A stretch of 64,000 nucleotides of DNA from Byssovorax sp. Lineage in GTDB: Bacteria > Myxococcota_A > Polyangia > Polyangiales > Polyangiaceae. The notes below the pieces were generated by a model. The model did not search any database. It was not told the origin of the DNA and saw nothing but the letters and a program-made list of their open reading frames with translations. The stretch spans positions 1-64,000 of the forward strand of contig JANYGI010000083.1 in NCBI GenBank assembly GCA_025362495.1, in the 5' to 3' direction. Each line of letters opens with the position of its first letter. Positions within the stretch are counted from its first letter, which is position 1. Shown one piece after another: positions 40,582-52,571 of the stretch. A program made the position numbers and the translations under genes.

Positions 40582-42252
40582 GTGGATCTCCTCTACTTTG
40601 CCCTCCTCTGCTCCGTGCTCATCTTCGTGCACGAGCTCGGGCATTTCGTCTGGGCGAAGATCTTCGGCGTGAAGGTCCTCACCTTCTCGATCGGCTTCGG
40701 CCCCAAGATCATCCGCATTCGCGGGCGCGAGACGGAGTACTGCGTCGGCATCCTCCCGCTCGGCGGCTTCGTGAAGATGCTCGAGGAGAACCGGCAAGAG
40801 CCCGTCTTGCCGGAAGATCGCAAGCGCACCTTCGAAGCGCAGGCGCTCTACAAGCGCGTGATCATCGTCATGGCCGGGCCGGCGATGAACGTGCTCTTCC
40901 CGATCCTGCTTTATTTTGCGGTGTTCGTGGGCGCGACGCGCTTCCAGCCGCCGACCGTCGGCGTCGTGCTCCCGGGCCACCCGGCGGAGGGGAAGCTCCA
41001 GCCCGGTGACCGCGTGCTCGAGGTCGACGGCGCGCGCGTCGAGACCTTCGCCGAGCTCCATCGCATCGTCGCCGCGAGCCCGAACAAGGAGCTCAAGCTC
41101 AAGGTCTTCCGCGCCAACGAGCACGTCGAGGTCACCGTCATCCCGGAGGAGCGCATCGAGCGCAAGCCGCTCGACATCATCGACAGGGTCGGCGAGATCG
41201 GGATCAAGCCCAACCGCCCCGCCGCCGTCGTCGGCATCTCGAAGCCCGATTCGCCCGCGTATCGCGCTGGATTGCGCACCTTCGATCTCGTGACCGAGGT
41301 CCGCGGGCGCCCCGTGAAGACGTTCGCCGATCTCGAAGCGCTGCTCGGCGAGAATCACGGCGAGACGGTGCCGATCACCTACCTGCGCCCCATCGACGTG
41401 CCGCGCGCGATGGGCGGCCTCGCCGATCTCGCCGTCTACGAGGCCGGCGTCGCCGCGCTCACGCCCGAGGCCGTGCACGGCGATCTGACCCTGAAAACAG
41501 GGCTCGAACCCGCAGACATGTACGTGGCCGACGTGCCCGAAGGATCGGCCGAGTGGAAGGCCGAGCTCCGCGCCGGCGATCGGATCATCGAGATCGACGC
41601 CGTCGAGGTCACCGCGTGGTCGATGCTCACCGAGCGCCTGATGGCCACGCCCGATCGCCCCCACGTGCTCACCTGGCTGCGCGCGGGCCAGCGCAAGAGC
41701 GGCACGATCGAGCTGCGCCGCGAGGATTACCTCGACGAGTACGGCGAGCACCGCCCGCGCTTCTTCGTGCGCGTCTCCAACTGGTCGCCGTCGGTGCCGG
41801 AGCCGTGGGTCAACAGCCCGTCGCGCGTCGAGTTCGCCTTCCGCAGCGCCCTCACCGAGACCTACGACGTGATCCGCTTCATCGTCGTCGGCATCGTCCG
41901 CATCGCCGAGGGCAAGGTCAGCCTGTCGACGCTGGGCGGCCCGATCACGGTCTACGACGTGGTCGGCGAGGAGAGCTCGAAGGGCGTCTCGTACTTCGTG
42001 TGGGCCATGGCGGTGATCTCGATCAACCTCGGCCTGATCAACCTCTTGCCGATCCCCGTGCTCGACGGCGGGCACCTGGTGTTCTTCCTCTTCGAGGCCG
42101 TGCTCCGCCGCCCGCTGCCGCTCCGCGTGCGCGAGATCGCCAGCCTCGCGGGGATGGTGCTGCTCGTCGCGCTGATGGCCGTCGCCTTCAAGAACGACGT
42201 CGAACGCCGCTGGGATGTGATTCAAAGTCAGTTGAAGGAGCTCGTGGATTGA
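40582..42252 (+). CDS. rseP: RseP-type site-2 zinc metalloprotease
   Basis: 556 residues from GTG 40582. Zinc-binding HELGH (17-21) lies in the first transmembrane helix, and the second metal motif NLLPIPVLDGGH (Asp495) in a C-terminal helix. GPAMNVLFPILLYF marks another core segment. Between them are two or three PDZ domains (about 110-180, 205-300 and 300-380), longer than the about 450-residue E. coli protein. It cleaves transmembrane anti-sigma factors and leftover signal peptides within the membrane. Its stop overlaps the TTG of rsmB. The 243-bp gap upstream shows no clear promoter. Confidence 0.95.
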   Translation: MDLLYFALLCSVLIFVHELGHFVWAKIFGVKVLTFSIGFGPKIIRIRGRETEYCVGILPLGGFVKMLEENRQEPVLPEDRKRTFEAQALYKRVIIVMAGPAMNVLFPILLYFAVFVGATRFQPPTVGVVLPGHPAEGKLQPGDRVLEVDGARVETFAELHRIVAASPNKELKLKVFRANEHVEVTVIPEERIERKPLDIIDRVGEIGIKPNRPAAVVGISKPDSPAYRAGLRTFDLVTEVRGRPVKTFADLEALLGENHGETVPITYLRPIDVPRAMGGLADLAVYEAGVAALTPEAVHGDLTLKTGLEPADMYVADVPEGSAEWKAELRAGDRIIEIDAVEVTAWSMLTERLMATPDRPHVLTWLRAGQRKSGTIELRREDYLDEYGEHRPRFFVRVSNWSPSVPEPWVNSPSRVEFAFRSALTETYDVIRFIVVGIVRIAEGKVSLSTLGGPITVYDVVGEESSKGVSYFVWAMAVISINLGLINLLPIPVLDGGHLVFFLFEAVLRRPLPLRVREIASLAGMVLLVALMAVAFKNDVERRWDVIQSQLKELVD

Positions 42253-43598
42253 ACGTTGTAGTCGTTGGCCCCGCCCGTGAAGTCGCCGCGGCCGTGCTCG
42301 TCCGGGTCTTCACCGAAGACGCGTTTGCCTCCGCCGCGCTCGACGCCGAGCTCAAGCGTCGCCCGCAGATCGACTCGCGCGACGTCGGGCTCGCGACCGA
42401 GCTCGTCTACGGCGTGCTCCGCACCGAGACGATGCTCGACGACAAGATCGCAAACCTCGCTGCGCGCCGCGGTTACGCTTCAGATCCCGTGGTCTTCGCG
42501 CACCTGATCATGGGCGCGTACCAGATCTGTTTCCTCGATCGTGTCCCCGTGTTCGCCGTCGTCTCCGAGGCCGTGGCGGGCGTGAGCGAGCGCGCCGGCG
42601 AGCGCGTCGGCGGCTTCGCCAACGCGGTGCTGCGCAAGCTCGCGGCCCAGGTCGAAGCCCAGGGTCGCCCCTCGCTCGAGGACACGATCGCGGCTTCTGC
42701 GCCCGGCTGGCTGCGTGGATCGCTCCGTCGCGCGATCGGCCGCGCGGGCGCCGCGGCGTACCTCACCGCGGGCCCCGTGCCGCCGCCAATCGGCCTCTGC
42801 GTCGCGCAGGGCGTGGATCGCGATGCGTTGATCGCCGAGCTGCGCCTCGCCGCGCCGCACGCGAGCTTCGAGCCTGGAGGCGTCTCGCCGCTATCCATCC
42901 TGGTGCGCGGCGCCGGCGACGTGCGGCGCCTCCCCGGCATCGGCGAGCGCTGGATCGTGCAGGAAGAAGGCGCGCAGGTCGTGGCCCTCGCCGCGGGCGC
43001 GAAGCCCGGCGATCAGGTGCTCGACGCGTGCTCGGGCCATGGAAACAAATCGTGGCTCCTCGCCCAGCAGGTCGCTCCCGGAGGCGCAGTCGACGCCAGC
43101 GATCTCCACCCGCAGAAGATCGATAAATTGCTCGCGGGCCCGCCGGGAAAGCTGGTTCGCGCGACGTTCACCATCGACTGGACCGTCGGCTCGGGCGACG
43201 TGCCCGACACCTATGATCGGGTGATCGTCGACGCGCCGTGCTCGGGGACTGGCACGCTCCGGCGCCGCCCCGAGATCGGTCGCAAGCGCGAGGCCGACGA
43301 TCTCGCGGGCCTCGCCGATCTGCAAACGGCGATAACGCTGCAAGCGGCGACGCGCGTGCGCGACGGCGGGACGCTGCTCTACGCGGTGTGCAGCGTGCTC
43401 AAGGAAGAGGCCGAAGACGTGGTGGCGCGCCTCGTCGCCGGCGCCGAGGGCTCGCCCGTCACGCTCGCTCCGCTGCCCTTCGAGAGCGAGCTCTTGCGCT
43501 CGCTCGCCGGGGATCAACCCATGCTCCGCTTGCTCCCGCACGTCCATGGAACGGACGGTTACTTCGTCGCCAGCCTGCGGGTGACGAAGCGCGGTTGA
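42249..43598 (+). CDS. rsmB: 16S rRNA (cytosine-967-C5)-methyltransferase RsmB
   Basis: 449 residues from a TTG that overlaps the rseP stop (TTGA). The N-terminal NusB-like helical domain (about 10-140) is followed by a Rossmann methyltransferase domain: SAM motif LDACSGHGNKSW, motif IV DAPCSGTGTLRR with the product-release Cys, and motif VI YAVCSVLKEEAE with the catalytic Cys. It uses S-adenosylmethionine to methylate C967 of 16S rRNA. The length matches the family. The TTG start is inferred from the overlap and the NusB-like domain beginning soon after. Confidence 0.9.
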   Translation: MNVVVVGPAREVAAAVLVRVFTEDAFASAALDAELKRRPQIDSRDVGLATELVYGVLRTETMLDDKIANLAARRGYASDPVVFAHLIMGAYQICFLDRVPVFAVVSEAVAGVSERAGERVGGFANAVLRKLAAQVEAQGRPSLEDTIAASAPGWLRGSLRRAIGRAGAAAYLTAGPVPPPIGLCVAQGVDRDALIAELRLAAPHASFEPGGVSPLSILVRGAGDVRRLPGIGERWIVQEEGAQVVALAAGAKPGDQVLDACSGHGNKSWLLAQQVAPGGAVDASDLHPQKIDKLLAGPPGKLVRATFTIDWTVGSGDVPDTYDRVIVDAPCSGTGTLRRRPEIGRKREADDLAGLADLQTAITLQAATRVRDGGTLLYAVCSVLKEEAEDVVARLVAGAEGSPVTLAPLPFESELLRSLAGDQPMLRLLPHVHGTDGYFVASLRVTKRG

Positions 43599-43722
43599 GG
43601 GACGATTCGAATCCTGGCCCCGGCGTCCTCGCGTGGACGTCGCGGCGCTACCGCTCCCGACGTCCGCGCCCGGGAACGCGGGGCGAAGGCACGAGCAATA
43701 TCGCGCCCGGCCGGCTTCCGCG

Positions 43723-43728
43723 TATACT
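43723..43728 (+). promoter_or_regulatory. -10 element (TATACT), leaderless-type, for the lipoprotein at 43735
   Basis: TATACT ends 6 nt before ATG 43735, with no Shine-Dalgarno between. It is the closest match to TATAAT in the window. Confidence 0.55.
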
Positions 43729-43734
43729 CCGCCG

Positions 43735-44448
43735 ATGAACGCCCTTCGCGCGCTTTCGCTGGTGGTGTGTGGCGTGGTCAGCTTCGCGGCGTGCGCCAGG
43801 GGGTCCTCGGTCGAAACGACGTACGCCCCGGGCTCCGGCGGCGCAGGCGGCTTCGGCGGCGATCCCTCGGGCGACACCACCTCGGGCGACGCGACGACCG
43901 GTGACGGGAGCTCGACGTCCGGCGCAGGCGGCACGGGCTCCGGCGCCGGCGGCGATCCGGCCACGACGAGCTCCAGCAGCACGAGCGGCAGCAGCTCCGC
44001 TTCCAGCACCGGAAGCGGCGGCCCGGCCTGCGATTACAAGGCGCCCGACAACTGCCAGTCGTCCGAGACGATGAGCGCCATCGACGGCGACAAGAACAAC
44101 GACACCCGGATCGTCAAAGGCACCACGTCGAAGTGGTTCAAGGTCCTGGTGAACGAGGCCGTCAGCTCGATCATCAGCTTTCCGCAGCTCAGCTACACGG
44201 CATCGCTGGTGTCGCCCGCAGGCATGGACTTCGATCTTTTCGTGTACGACGGGACGACGTCGACACCGAGCTGCAGCGGCAACCCCACGCACGCCACGGG
44301 CAACCCCGAGTCGGTGAGCGAGACCTGGGGAGACACGCTGAACTCGGACGACACGAAGTGGCTCACGCTCGAGGTCCGCTACATCTCGGGCGACATGTGC
44401 CCTTCGGACCAGTGGGTACTGACGGTCAAAGGGCACACGATCCCTTGA
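43735..44448 (+). CDS. Lipoprotein with pre-peptidase-like beta-sandwich domain
   Basis: 237 residues from ATG 43735. The signal ends in VVSFAAC (Cys about 20). A long Ser/Thr/Gly linker (about 25-95) leads to a C-terminal domain (about 100-237) resembling a bacterial pre-peptidase C-terminal (PPC) domain: GTTSKWFKVLVNE, VSPAGMDFDLFVYDG and WLTLEVRYISGD, the typical sequence around a DFDLxVYD turn. PPC-type domains aid secretion or surface folding; here no peptidase domain is attached. Confidence 0.75.
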   Translation: MNALRALSLVVCGVVSFAACARGSSVETTYAPGSGGAGGFGGDPSGDTTSGDATTGDGSSTSGAGGTGSGAGGDPATTSSSSTSGSSSASSTGSGGPACDYKAPDNCQSSETMSAIDGDKNNDTRIVKGTTSKWFKVLVNEAVSSIISFPQLSYTASLVSPAGMDFDLFVYDGTTSTPSCSGNPTHATGNPESVSETWGDTLNSDDTKWLTLEVRYISGDMCPSDQWVLTVKGHTIP

Positions 44449-44467
44449 TCAGGCGCCCGCCGCGAGA

Positions 44468-44839
44468 TCAAGCGCTCTTGATCTCGATCTGGCGAGGCTT
44501 GGCCGCGGCGGGCTTGGGCAGCGAGAGCCGGAGCACGCCGTTCTGCAGGTTGGCGGCGATCTTCTCGGCGTCGATGCCCTGCGGCACCACGAACGAGCGG
44601 CGGTAATCGAAGGGCTCCTCGTCGGGCCCGAAGGAGCGGAGGCGACCCTCGATGGAGAGGCGTCCTTTCTCGAAGTGGACCGAGAGATCTTCCCGGGCCA
44701 CGCCGGGCAGATCGGCCAGGGTCAGCAGCTCTTCCTTGTTCTCGAAGATGTCGACGGTGGGCGCCACGGCGGCGCGCTGGGCCACCTTCTCGGGGTTCTG
44801 ATCGCGGCGTTGCGGAGCCTTGCTGGTCGCGGCGTTCAT
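44468..44839 (-). CDS. Hsp20 small heat-shock protein
   Basis: 123 residues. The alpha-crystallin domain (about 25-118) includes ENKEELLTLADLPGVAREDLSVHFEKGRL and IDAEKIAANLQNGVLRLSLPKP, with the A-x-x-x-n-G-v-L signature. It is an ATP-independent holdase that keeps unfolding proteins soluble. A very short C-terminal extension (RQIEIKSA) has the IxI-like motif needed for oligomer contacts. Encoded 27 bp downstream of a second hsp20 gene, so probably one heat-induced operon. Confidence 0.92.
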   Translation of the reverse strand: MNAATSKAPQRRDQNPEKVAQRAAVAPTVDIFENKEELLTLADLPGVAREDLSVHFEKGRLSIEGRLRSFGPDEEPFDYRRSFVVPQGIDAEKIAANLQNGVLRLSLPKPAAAKPRQIEIKSA

Positions 44840-44866
44840 GGGATTGTTCCTCCTCTTCGTCCTCTC

Positions 44867-45337
44867 TCAGGCGTTGACCTTGATGGCGATCTGGCGCGGC
44901 TGCTCTTCAGGCACCTTGGCCAGGTTCACGGTGAGCACGCCGTCCTTCAGCGTGGCGGTGCTCCTGTCGGGATCGACCTTGCAAGGCAGGGTGAACGAGC
45001 GCGAGAAGCGGATCGGGGAGCGCTCCTGGCGATGTACGTAGTAGCCCTCGGGCGCGTCCGGCTTGCGCTCGCCCGCCAGCGTGAGGACGTCTTTCTGGAT
45101 CGAGAGCTGAACGTCCTTGTCGCCGAGTCCGGGCATTTCTGCTTCGAGGATCAGAGTCGCCCCGGCGTCGGCGAAGCTGATGCGCGGAAAATGCCCACGG
45201 CTCCACACGCGCTCGGGCTCGTCGGTGTGGGCGCGATCCCGGGCCTGAACGCCCTCCTCGAAGAGCCGGTCCATCCGGCGGCGGAGCTGGTCGATGACGG
45301 TGAAGGATCGATCGAGGTCGCTGTAATGGCTGAGCAT
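44867..45337 (-). CDS. Hsp20 small heat-shock protein (second paralogue)
   Basis: 156 residues from ATG 45337, chosen for its AAGGAAGGA Shine-Dalgarno; the frame is open to 45601 but that extension is not protein-like. An N-terminal arm (HYSDLDRSFTVIDQLRRRMDRLF) is followed by the alpha-crystallin domain (about 50-148): FADAGATLILEAEMPGLGDKDVQ, YYVHRQERSPIRFSRSF and STATLKDGVLTVNLAK, ending in the IAIKVNA motif. It is the first gene of the two-gene hsp20 operon. The upstream 299-bp divergent region shows no CIRCE element or clear sigma32 promoter. Confidence 0.92.
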   Translation of the reverse strand: MLSHYSDLDRSFTVIDQLRRRMDRLFEEGVQARDRAHTDEPERVWSRGHFPRISFADAGATLILEAEMPGLGDKDVQLSIQKDVLTLAGERKPDAPEGYYVHRQERSPIRFSRSFTLPCKVDPDRSTATLKDGVLTVNLAKVPEEQPRQIAIKVNA

Positions 45338-45600
45338 CGTGTCCTTCCTTTGCCCACACGGGCACACACGAAGCGACGTGTCCGGGTCACGCAACGTCTG
45401 GACGGATGGCGAGCGCGCCGGCCTCCAGAGCGGTCGTAGATCGGCCGTGCCTTGCTGGATAAGTGAACTTATTCGCGTGCTTGGCTCGATAGAAGCCGCC
45501 CGCGCGCCACTCAATCTTGGCTCGGCGACTGCACTGTCAAGAGCCGGACCGCGCCGATGTGCGCTGCGCGTTCCGGCCACTTTCCGACCTCCACAAAGCA

Positions 45601-45628
45601 TTGACGGCTGTCACAAACATTGTACAAA
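45601..45628 (+). promoter_or_regulatory. -35/-10 promoter (TTGACG-16-TACAAA) of the YtfJ-like gene
   Basis: TTGACG at 45601-45606, a 16-bp spacer, and TACAAA at 45623-45628, which ends 8 nt before ATG 45637. It is a leaderless arrangement and the best-matched -35 in the set. Confidence 0.5.
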
Positions 45629-45636
45629 GTGTGAAC

Positions 45637-46206
45637 ATGAAGAACGCCAAGCTCCGCTCCACTGTCCTCGGCGTCGCCGCGCTCGCGCTCTCGACGCTCG
45701 GCTCGCCCTCTCCCGCGCTCGCGCTCCCCGCCGAGGGAGCCGCGGCCCCGAACGCCAGGATCGAGGACGCGGACGGGCGAGCCCTGGAGCTCAAGGCGTT
45801 CAAGGGCAAGCCGATCCTCATCGTCTACGAAGACAAGGACTCTGCGACCCAGAACCAGCCGCTGAAGGACGCCTTGAGCAAGCTAGCCAAGGGCGATCGC
45901 TACAAGGCCTCCGTGGCGCTCGCGGCGGTGGCGGACGTCAGCTCGTACGATTACTGGCCGGTGAAGGGCTTCGTGAAGGACTCCATCCGCGAAGAGTCCC
46001 GCAAGCAAGGGACGACGATCTACTGCGACTGGAGCGGCTCGTTCCGCGGGGCGTACGGGCTGCGGCGCGGGCTGAGCAGCATCGTGCTCGTCGGTCGCGA
46101 CGGACACGTGCTCTTCGCCGCCGAGGGCGCGGTGAACGCCGAGCAGCGGAATCGCCTCGTGGAGCTGCTCAAGGTCGAGGTCGAGGTCGCGTCGGCAAAG
46201 CCCTGA
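45637..46206 (+). CDS. YtfJ-family periplasmic thioredoxin-fold protein
   Basis: 189 residues from ATG 45637. A Sec signal (VLGVAALALSTLGSPSPALA) precedes a thioredoxin-like fold without a CxxC motif. The central and C-terminal parts (DVSSYDYWPVKGFVKDSIREES, DWSGSFRGAYGLRRGLSSIVLVGRDGHV, FAAEGAV) align in order with E. coli YtfJ (AWQL...SSAIVVLDKDG...KEGAL). The function of YtfJ is unknown; lacking cysteines it is not a redox enzyme. The gene ends one base before the stop of the convergent glycosyltransferase. Confidence 0.8.
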   Translation: MKNAKLRSTVLGVAALALSTLGSPSPALALPAEGAAAPNARIEDADGRALELKAFKGKPILIVYEDKDSATQNQPLKDALSKLAKGDRYKASVALAAVADVSSYDYWPVKGFVKDSIREESRKQGTTIYCDWSGSFRGAYGLRRGLSSIVLVGRDGHVLFAAEGAVNAEQRNRLVELLKVEVEVASAKP

Positions 46207-47399
46207 TCAGCCGCGGCCCTCGCGGCGCCACTCGTCGAGCACCTCGCCGAGGATCTTCTGGTAGGTGAGAGCGACGGCGTCCCACGAGAGGAAGGTGACT
46301 GTCGACCGCAACGCCCCGGGATCCCAGGTGCGATCGAGCGCCCTGGAGAGGGCCTGGGCGAGGGCCGCGGGATCTTCGGCGGGGACGAGGTAGCCATTGT
46401 CACCGTCGGTGAGCAGCTCGGGTATCCCGCCGACGCGCGAGGCGACGACCGGCTTGCCCGAGGCCAGCGCTTCGAGGATGACGTTGGGGCAACCCTCGTT
46501 GCGGCTGGGAAGACAGAAGACGTCGATGGCGCTCATCCAGCGGGGGATGGCCTCGTGCGGCTGGCGACCGAGGAAGCGAACGCGTGAGTCGAGGCCGAGC
46601 GCGGTGACGCGGGCCCGCAACGGGGCTTCGATTTCGCCGGATCCGACGATCCACAGCTCGGCTGAGGGGTTGCCCAGCTTCTTGACGAGGTGATCCATGG
46701 CCTCGATCAGCACGTCGGATCCCTTGACGGGGCGGATGTTGCCGACATAGCCAATCACGGGGCGATCGTGCTCGATTCCCACGCTCTTGCGGGCCTCGGC
46801 GCGATCCCTGATATGGAATCGTGCGCCGTCGACGCCGTTGTGCTGGACGAGGACGCGCTCGCGCGGGGCGCCGAGCTCGACGACGCGATCGGCGATGGCG
46901 CGGCTGACGGCGAGGACCCTCTGGGCGCGCTGGAGGCCCCAGCGGATCTGCGGGCGGAGGCCGAAGAGGTCCGGGAACTCGTTGACGTCGCTGCCGAGGA
47001 CGGCCGTGATCAAAGGCACCTTGGCCTCGCGGGCGAGGAGCGAGGCGGCGACGGCGTCGGGGTAGGCCCAGGCACCGATGATGACGTCGAAGGGAAAATC
47101 GCGGCGCAATTCGCGGATCCAGGGCCGCATCGAGAGGTACATGCCCGCGGCGTGGAGCGACCAGGCCGTGGGGATGGACCAGTAAGGCGGGAAGATGGAC
47201 TCGACCCCTGCCTCGCGCTCGCGGACGGGGTTGAGGATCAAGCCCGGCTTTTTCCAGCGGGCCCAGGCGCGGATCGGGGCCACGACGCGGACATCGCAGT
47301 ACCGCGCCAGGGCCTCGAAGGTGCTCTTGTTGTAGATGCCGAGGGTGGGCTCGATCGTCGATGGATAAAGGTTGGTGAAGACCAGGACCCGCGGGCGCG

Positions 47400-47403
<4 letters not shown>
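46207..47403 (-). CDS. Family-4 glycosyltransferase
   Basis: 398 residues from GTG 47403, overlapping the ppdK stop (GTGA). GT-B fold: N-terminal VLVFTNLYPSTIEPTLGIYNKS, linker VLVQHNGVD (UDP-sugar region), donor site GYVGNIRPVKGSDVLIEAM, and the EX7E motif SRNEGCPNVILEALASGKPVVAS with RVGGIPELL. Typical of enzymes making exopolysaccharide or cell-envelope glycans. Its coupling to ppdK, a central-metabolism gene, is unusual and may simply reflect compaction. Confidence 0.9.
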
Positions 47404-50159
<2,756 letters not shown>

Positions 50160-50239
50160 GGTCTTCTCCCGTGCTGCAGACCGGGAGGCCTGCAGGAAAC
50201 GGCGAGACGGTAGCCGATGTGCGCGGGGGGCGGGAGGCC

Positions 50240-50482
50240 TCAGATCAAGGAGACGAGCAGCGCGTTCAGATAGACCACGACGGCCACGAGCCAGACCACG
50301 GCGTTGCGGCGAAAGCCCGCGCGAAAGCCCCAGATCACCGCGAGCGGGGGGACGACCAGGGCCACGAGGCCGCGCCAGCGCGGCCGCTCGCGCAGCGCGA
50401 TGCGAATGGCGAGCGCGAGGTGGGCGGTGACCAGCGTGGCAAAGCCGAGGACGAGCCCGGCGAGCACGAAGGTGTCCTTCAC
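50240..50482 (-). CDS. Small integral membrane protein
   Basis: 80 residues from GTG 50482. Two to three transmembrane helices: FVLAGLVLGFATLVTAHLALAI, GLVALVVPPLAVIWGFRAGF and VVWLVAVVVYLNALLVSLI, separated by short basic loops (RIALRERPRWR). No motif or family is recognised. It lies between ppdK and a divergent S55 peptidase gene. TAGGCT ends 7 nt before the GTG, the leaderless pattern again; this and the translation-like hydrophobic profile are the main support that the gene is real. Confidence 0.6.
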   Translation of the reverse strand: MKDTFVLAGLVLGFATLVTAHLALAIRIALRERPRWRGLVALVVPPLAVIWGFRAGFRRNAVVWLVAVVVYLNALLVSLI

Positions 50483-50489
50483 GGGCGGG

Positions 50490-50495
50490 AGCCTA
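50490..50495 (-). promoter_or_regulatory. -10 element (TAGGCT), leaderless-type, for the small membrane protein
   Basis: On the minus strand GCTAGGCT places TAGGCT ending 7 nt before GTG 50482. It is divergent from the -10 at 50557. Confidence 0.5.
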
Positions 50496-50556
50496 GCGCG
50501 ATTCGACGGACGAAAGGGATTGTGCCCGCAGTTCTGTCCGATCGGCGAAATCACGC

Positions 50557-50562
50557 TAAGCT
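50557..50562 (+). promoter_or_regulatory. -10 element (TAAGCT), leaderless-type, for the S55 peptidase
   Basis: CGCTAAGCT places TAAGCT ending 7 nt before GTG 50570. Confidence 0.5.
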
Positions 50563-50569
50563 CCGGCCC

Positions 50570-52528
50570 GTGCGTCCTGTTCGGAACCCTGGCGTGCTCG
50601 CGCGCCTGCCGCTTCTCCTCCTCCGTCCACTCGCCCGCCTCGCGGAAGGACGGTTGATCCCGCTGAGCGTGATCGCGGGGGCGGTCCTCAGCAGCGCGCT
50701 CGGCGTCGGGATCGCCCACGCGCTCCCGAGCGATCCGCCGGACACCATGCCGCTCGAGGACGTGAATCCCGGAATGAAGGGCTATGGACTCACCGTCTTC
50801 AGCGGGACGAAGCCCGAGAAGTTCGACATCGAGGTGATCTCGACGCTGCACAACTTTCGCCCGAGCCAGGACCTCGTGCTGATCAAGACGCTGCACCCGC
50901 GGCTCGAGATCACCCGCACCGTCGCGGGGATGAGCGGGAGCCCGATCTACATCAACGGCAAGATGATCGGCGCGTACGCCTACGGCTGGCTCTTCGGCGC
51001 CGAGGCCATCGCCGGTGTGACGCCGATCCGATCGATGGTCGACGAGCTCAACCGGCCGATGCCGAAGACCTTGATCCCGCGCGGGGGATCGCCGCTGCCG
51101 ACGCCGCTGAACGAGCCGCACGCGCTGCGGGGCGGGGCGCTCGGCGAGCGCACCTTCACGGGCGCGGTCGACACCTACGATCTGCCCGCGCACGCGAAGC
51201 AGATCATGGCGCGCACGGCCTCGTCGATGGCGCCGCCCGAGGGGACGCAGCTCGCGCGGGCGACGACGCCGATCCTGATGGGCGGCCTTGGCACCGGCGC
51301 GATGAAGATGGCGAGCGATCTCCTCGCGCCGATGGGCCTGGAGCCGATGGCCGGCGGCGGCAGCGCGAAGCTGCAGGATCCGAACGCGCCCACGGCCTAC
51401 GAGGACGGCGGCGCGATCGGCGTCGAGCTGGTGCGCGGCGACGTGTCGGCGATGGGGCTCGGCACCGTGACGCGTGTCTCGGGCAACCGCCTCGTGGCCT
51501 TCGGTCACCCGATGCTGGGCGGCGGGATCGAGGCGCTGCCGACGGCGATCGGCAAGGTGAACTGGATCGTCGCCAGCCAGAACCGGAGCTTCAAGCTCGG
51601 CGAGGCGGTGCGCTCGCTCGGCGCCCTCGTCAACGATCGACAGTCGGCGATCGTGGTCGATGCTTCGGTGAAAGCGCCTGATTTCCCGATGCACATCGAG
51701 ATCCTCGGCGTCGACGGCGCGCCCAAGCCGGTGTGGAACGTGATCGTCGCCCACGATCAGTTCATGGCGCCGGCCTTCGCCGCGATGGCCATCGGCAGCG
51801 CGGTGGAAGAGACGACGTCCGAGCGCCGCGACATGACCTGGCGGGCCACCAGCAAGATCAAGATCAAGAACTACGGGACGATCTCGATCGTCGATTTCGG
51901 CTCGGGAAATGGCAATCCGGTCGGCACCGACGACATCATGCGGACGCGCGTGGTCAAGGCCCTGGGCTCGCTGCTCAACAACCCCTGGGAGCCCGTCACC
52001 ATCGAGAGCATCGACACCAGCGTGCGCGTGACCTTCGCGCGCGAGGTGGTGACGCTGCGCGGAGCCAAGCTGCTCGAGACGGAGGTCGACGCGGGGCAGC
52101 CCGTGAAGATCCGCCTCGATCTGGAGCCTTATCAGGGCAAGATCGAGCAGAAGGTGATCGAGGTCGAGCTGCCAAAGGGCCTCGTCGGTCGCGCCGAGAT
52201 CGAGCTCGCCCCGGGCTACGAGATCGCCCGCCCCGAGCCGCAGCCCAACAGCCTCGCCGAGCTGATCGTAAACCTCCCCAACCAGACGTTCGACACCCAG
52301 AGCATCGTCGCCACGGTGCGCCTCGTCGGGATGAAGGAGGTCGGCGTGGCCTACAACGGCAAGATCGCCGCGCGCCTGCCGCAGGGCGCCGCCGAGGTGC
52401 TCCGCCCCGTCTCGGAGACCAACGCCCCCGAGACGTTCGAGGCCGTGGTGCAGACGGCGATCCCGCTCAAATCCTTCCTCGTCGGGCGCGACATGGTGCG
52501 CGTGTCGATGCGCCGCGTCCTGCGCTGA
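50570..52528 (+). CDS. SpoIVB-like serine peptidase (S55 family)
   Basis: 652 residues from GTG 50570. An N-terminal membrane or signal helix (IPLSVIAGAVLSSALGVGIAHA) is followed by the S55 opening MPLEDVNPGMKGYGLTVFSGT and the nucleophile motif VAGMSGSPIYINGKMIGAYAYGW (GMSGSP, Ser122 and Ser124), then GVTPIRSM. A second typical motif is GNRLVAFGHPMLGGG. The C-terminal third (about 400-652) is beta-rich. In Bacillus SpoIVB signals across a membrane to start sigma-factor processing by a site-2 protease. In non-sporulating bacteria the role is unknown; rseP occurs about 8 kb away but a link is speculative. Probably co-transcribed with the propeller gene. Confidence 0.88.
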   Translation: MRPVRNPGVLARLPLLLLRPLARLAEGRLIPLSVIAGAVLSSALGVGIAHALPSDPPDTMPLEDVNPGMKGYGLTVFSGTKPEKFDIEVISTLHNFRPSQDLVLIKTLHPRLEITRTVAGMSGSPIYINGKMIGAYAYGWLFGAEAIAGVTPIRSMVDELNRPMPKTLIPRGGSPLPTPLNEPHALRGGALGERTFTGAVDTYDLPAHAKQIMARTASSMAPPEGTQLARATTPILMGGLGTGAMKMASDLLAPMGLEPMAGGGSAKLQDPNAPTAYEDGGAIGVELVRGDVSAMGLGTVTRVSGNRLVAFGHPMLGGGIEALPTAIGKVNWIVASQNRSFKLGEAVRSLGALVNDRQSAIVVDASVKAPDFPMHIEILGVDGAPKPVWNVIVAHDQFMAPAFAAMAIGSAVEETTSERRDMTWRATSKIKIKNYGTISIVDFGSGNGNPVGTDDIMRTRVVKALGSLLNNPWEPVTIESIDTSVRVTFAREVVTLRGAKLLETEVDAGQPVKIRLDLEPYQGKIEQKVIEVELPKGLVGRAEIELAPGYEIARPEPQPNSLAELIVNLPNQTFDTQSIVATVRLVGMKEVGVAYNGKIAARLPQGAAEVLRPVSETNAPETFEAVVQTAIPLKSFLVGRDMVRVSMRRVLR

Positions 52529-52571
52529 ACTGGCTATCGCTCCCTCTTTCCCCTCCATCCCTCGAAGAACG

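Noticed and set aside
44867-45601. Longer start (45601) for the second Hsp20
   Set aside because: The 88-residue extension is not protein-like and crosses the promoter region; ATG 45337 has a good Shine-Dalgarno and leads directly into the Hsp20 arm.
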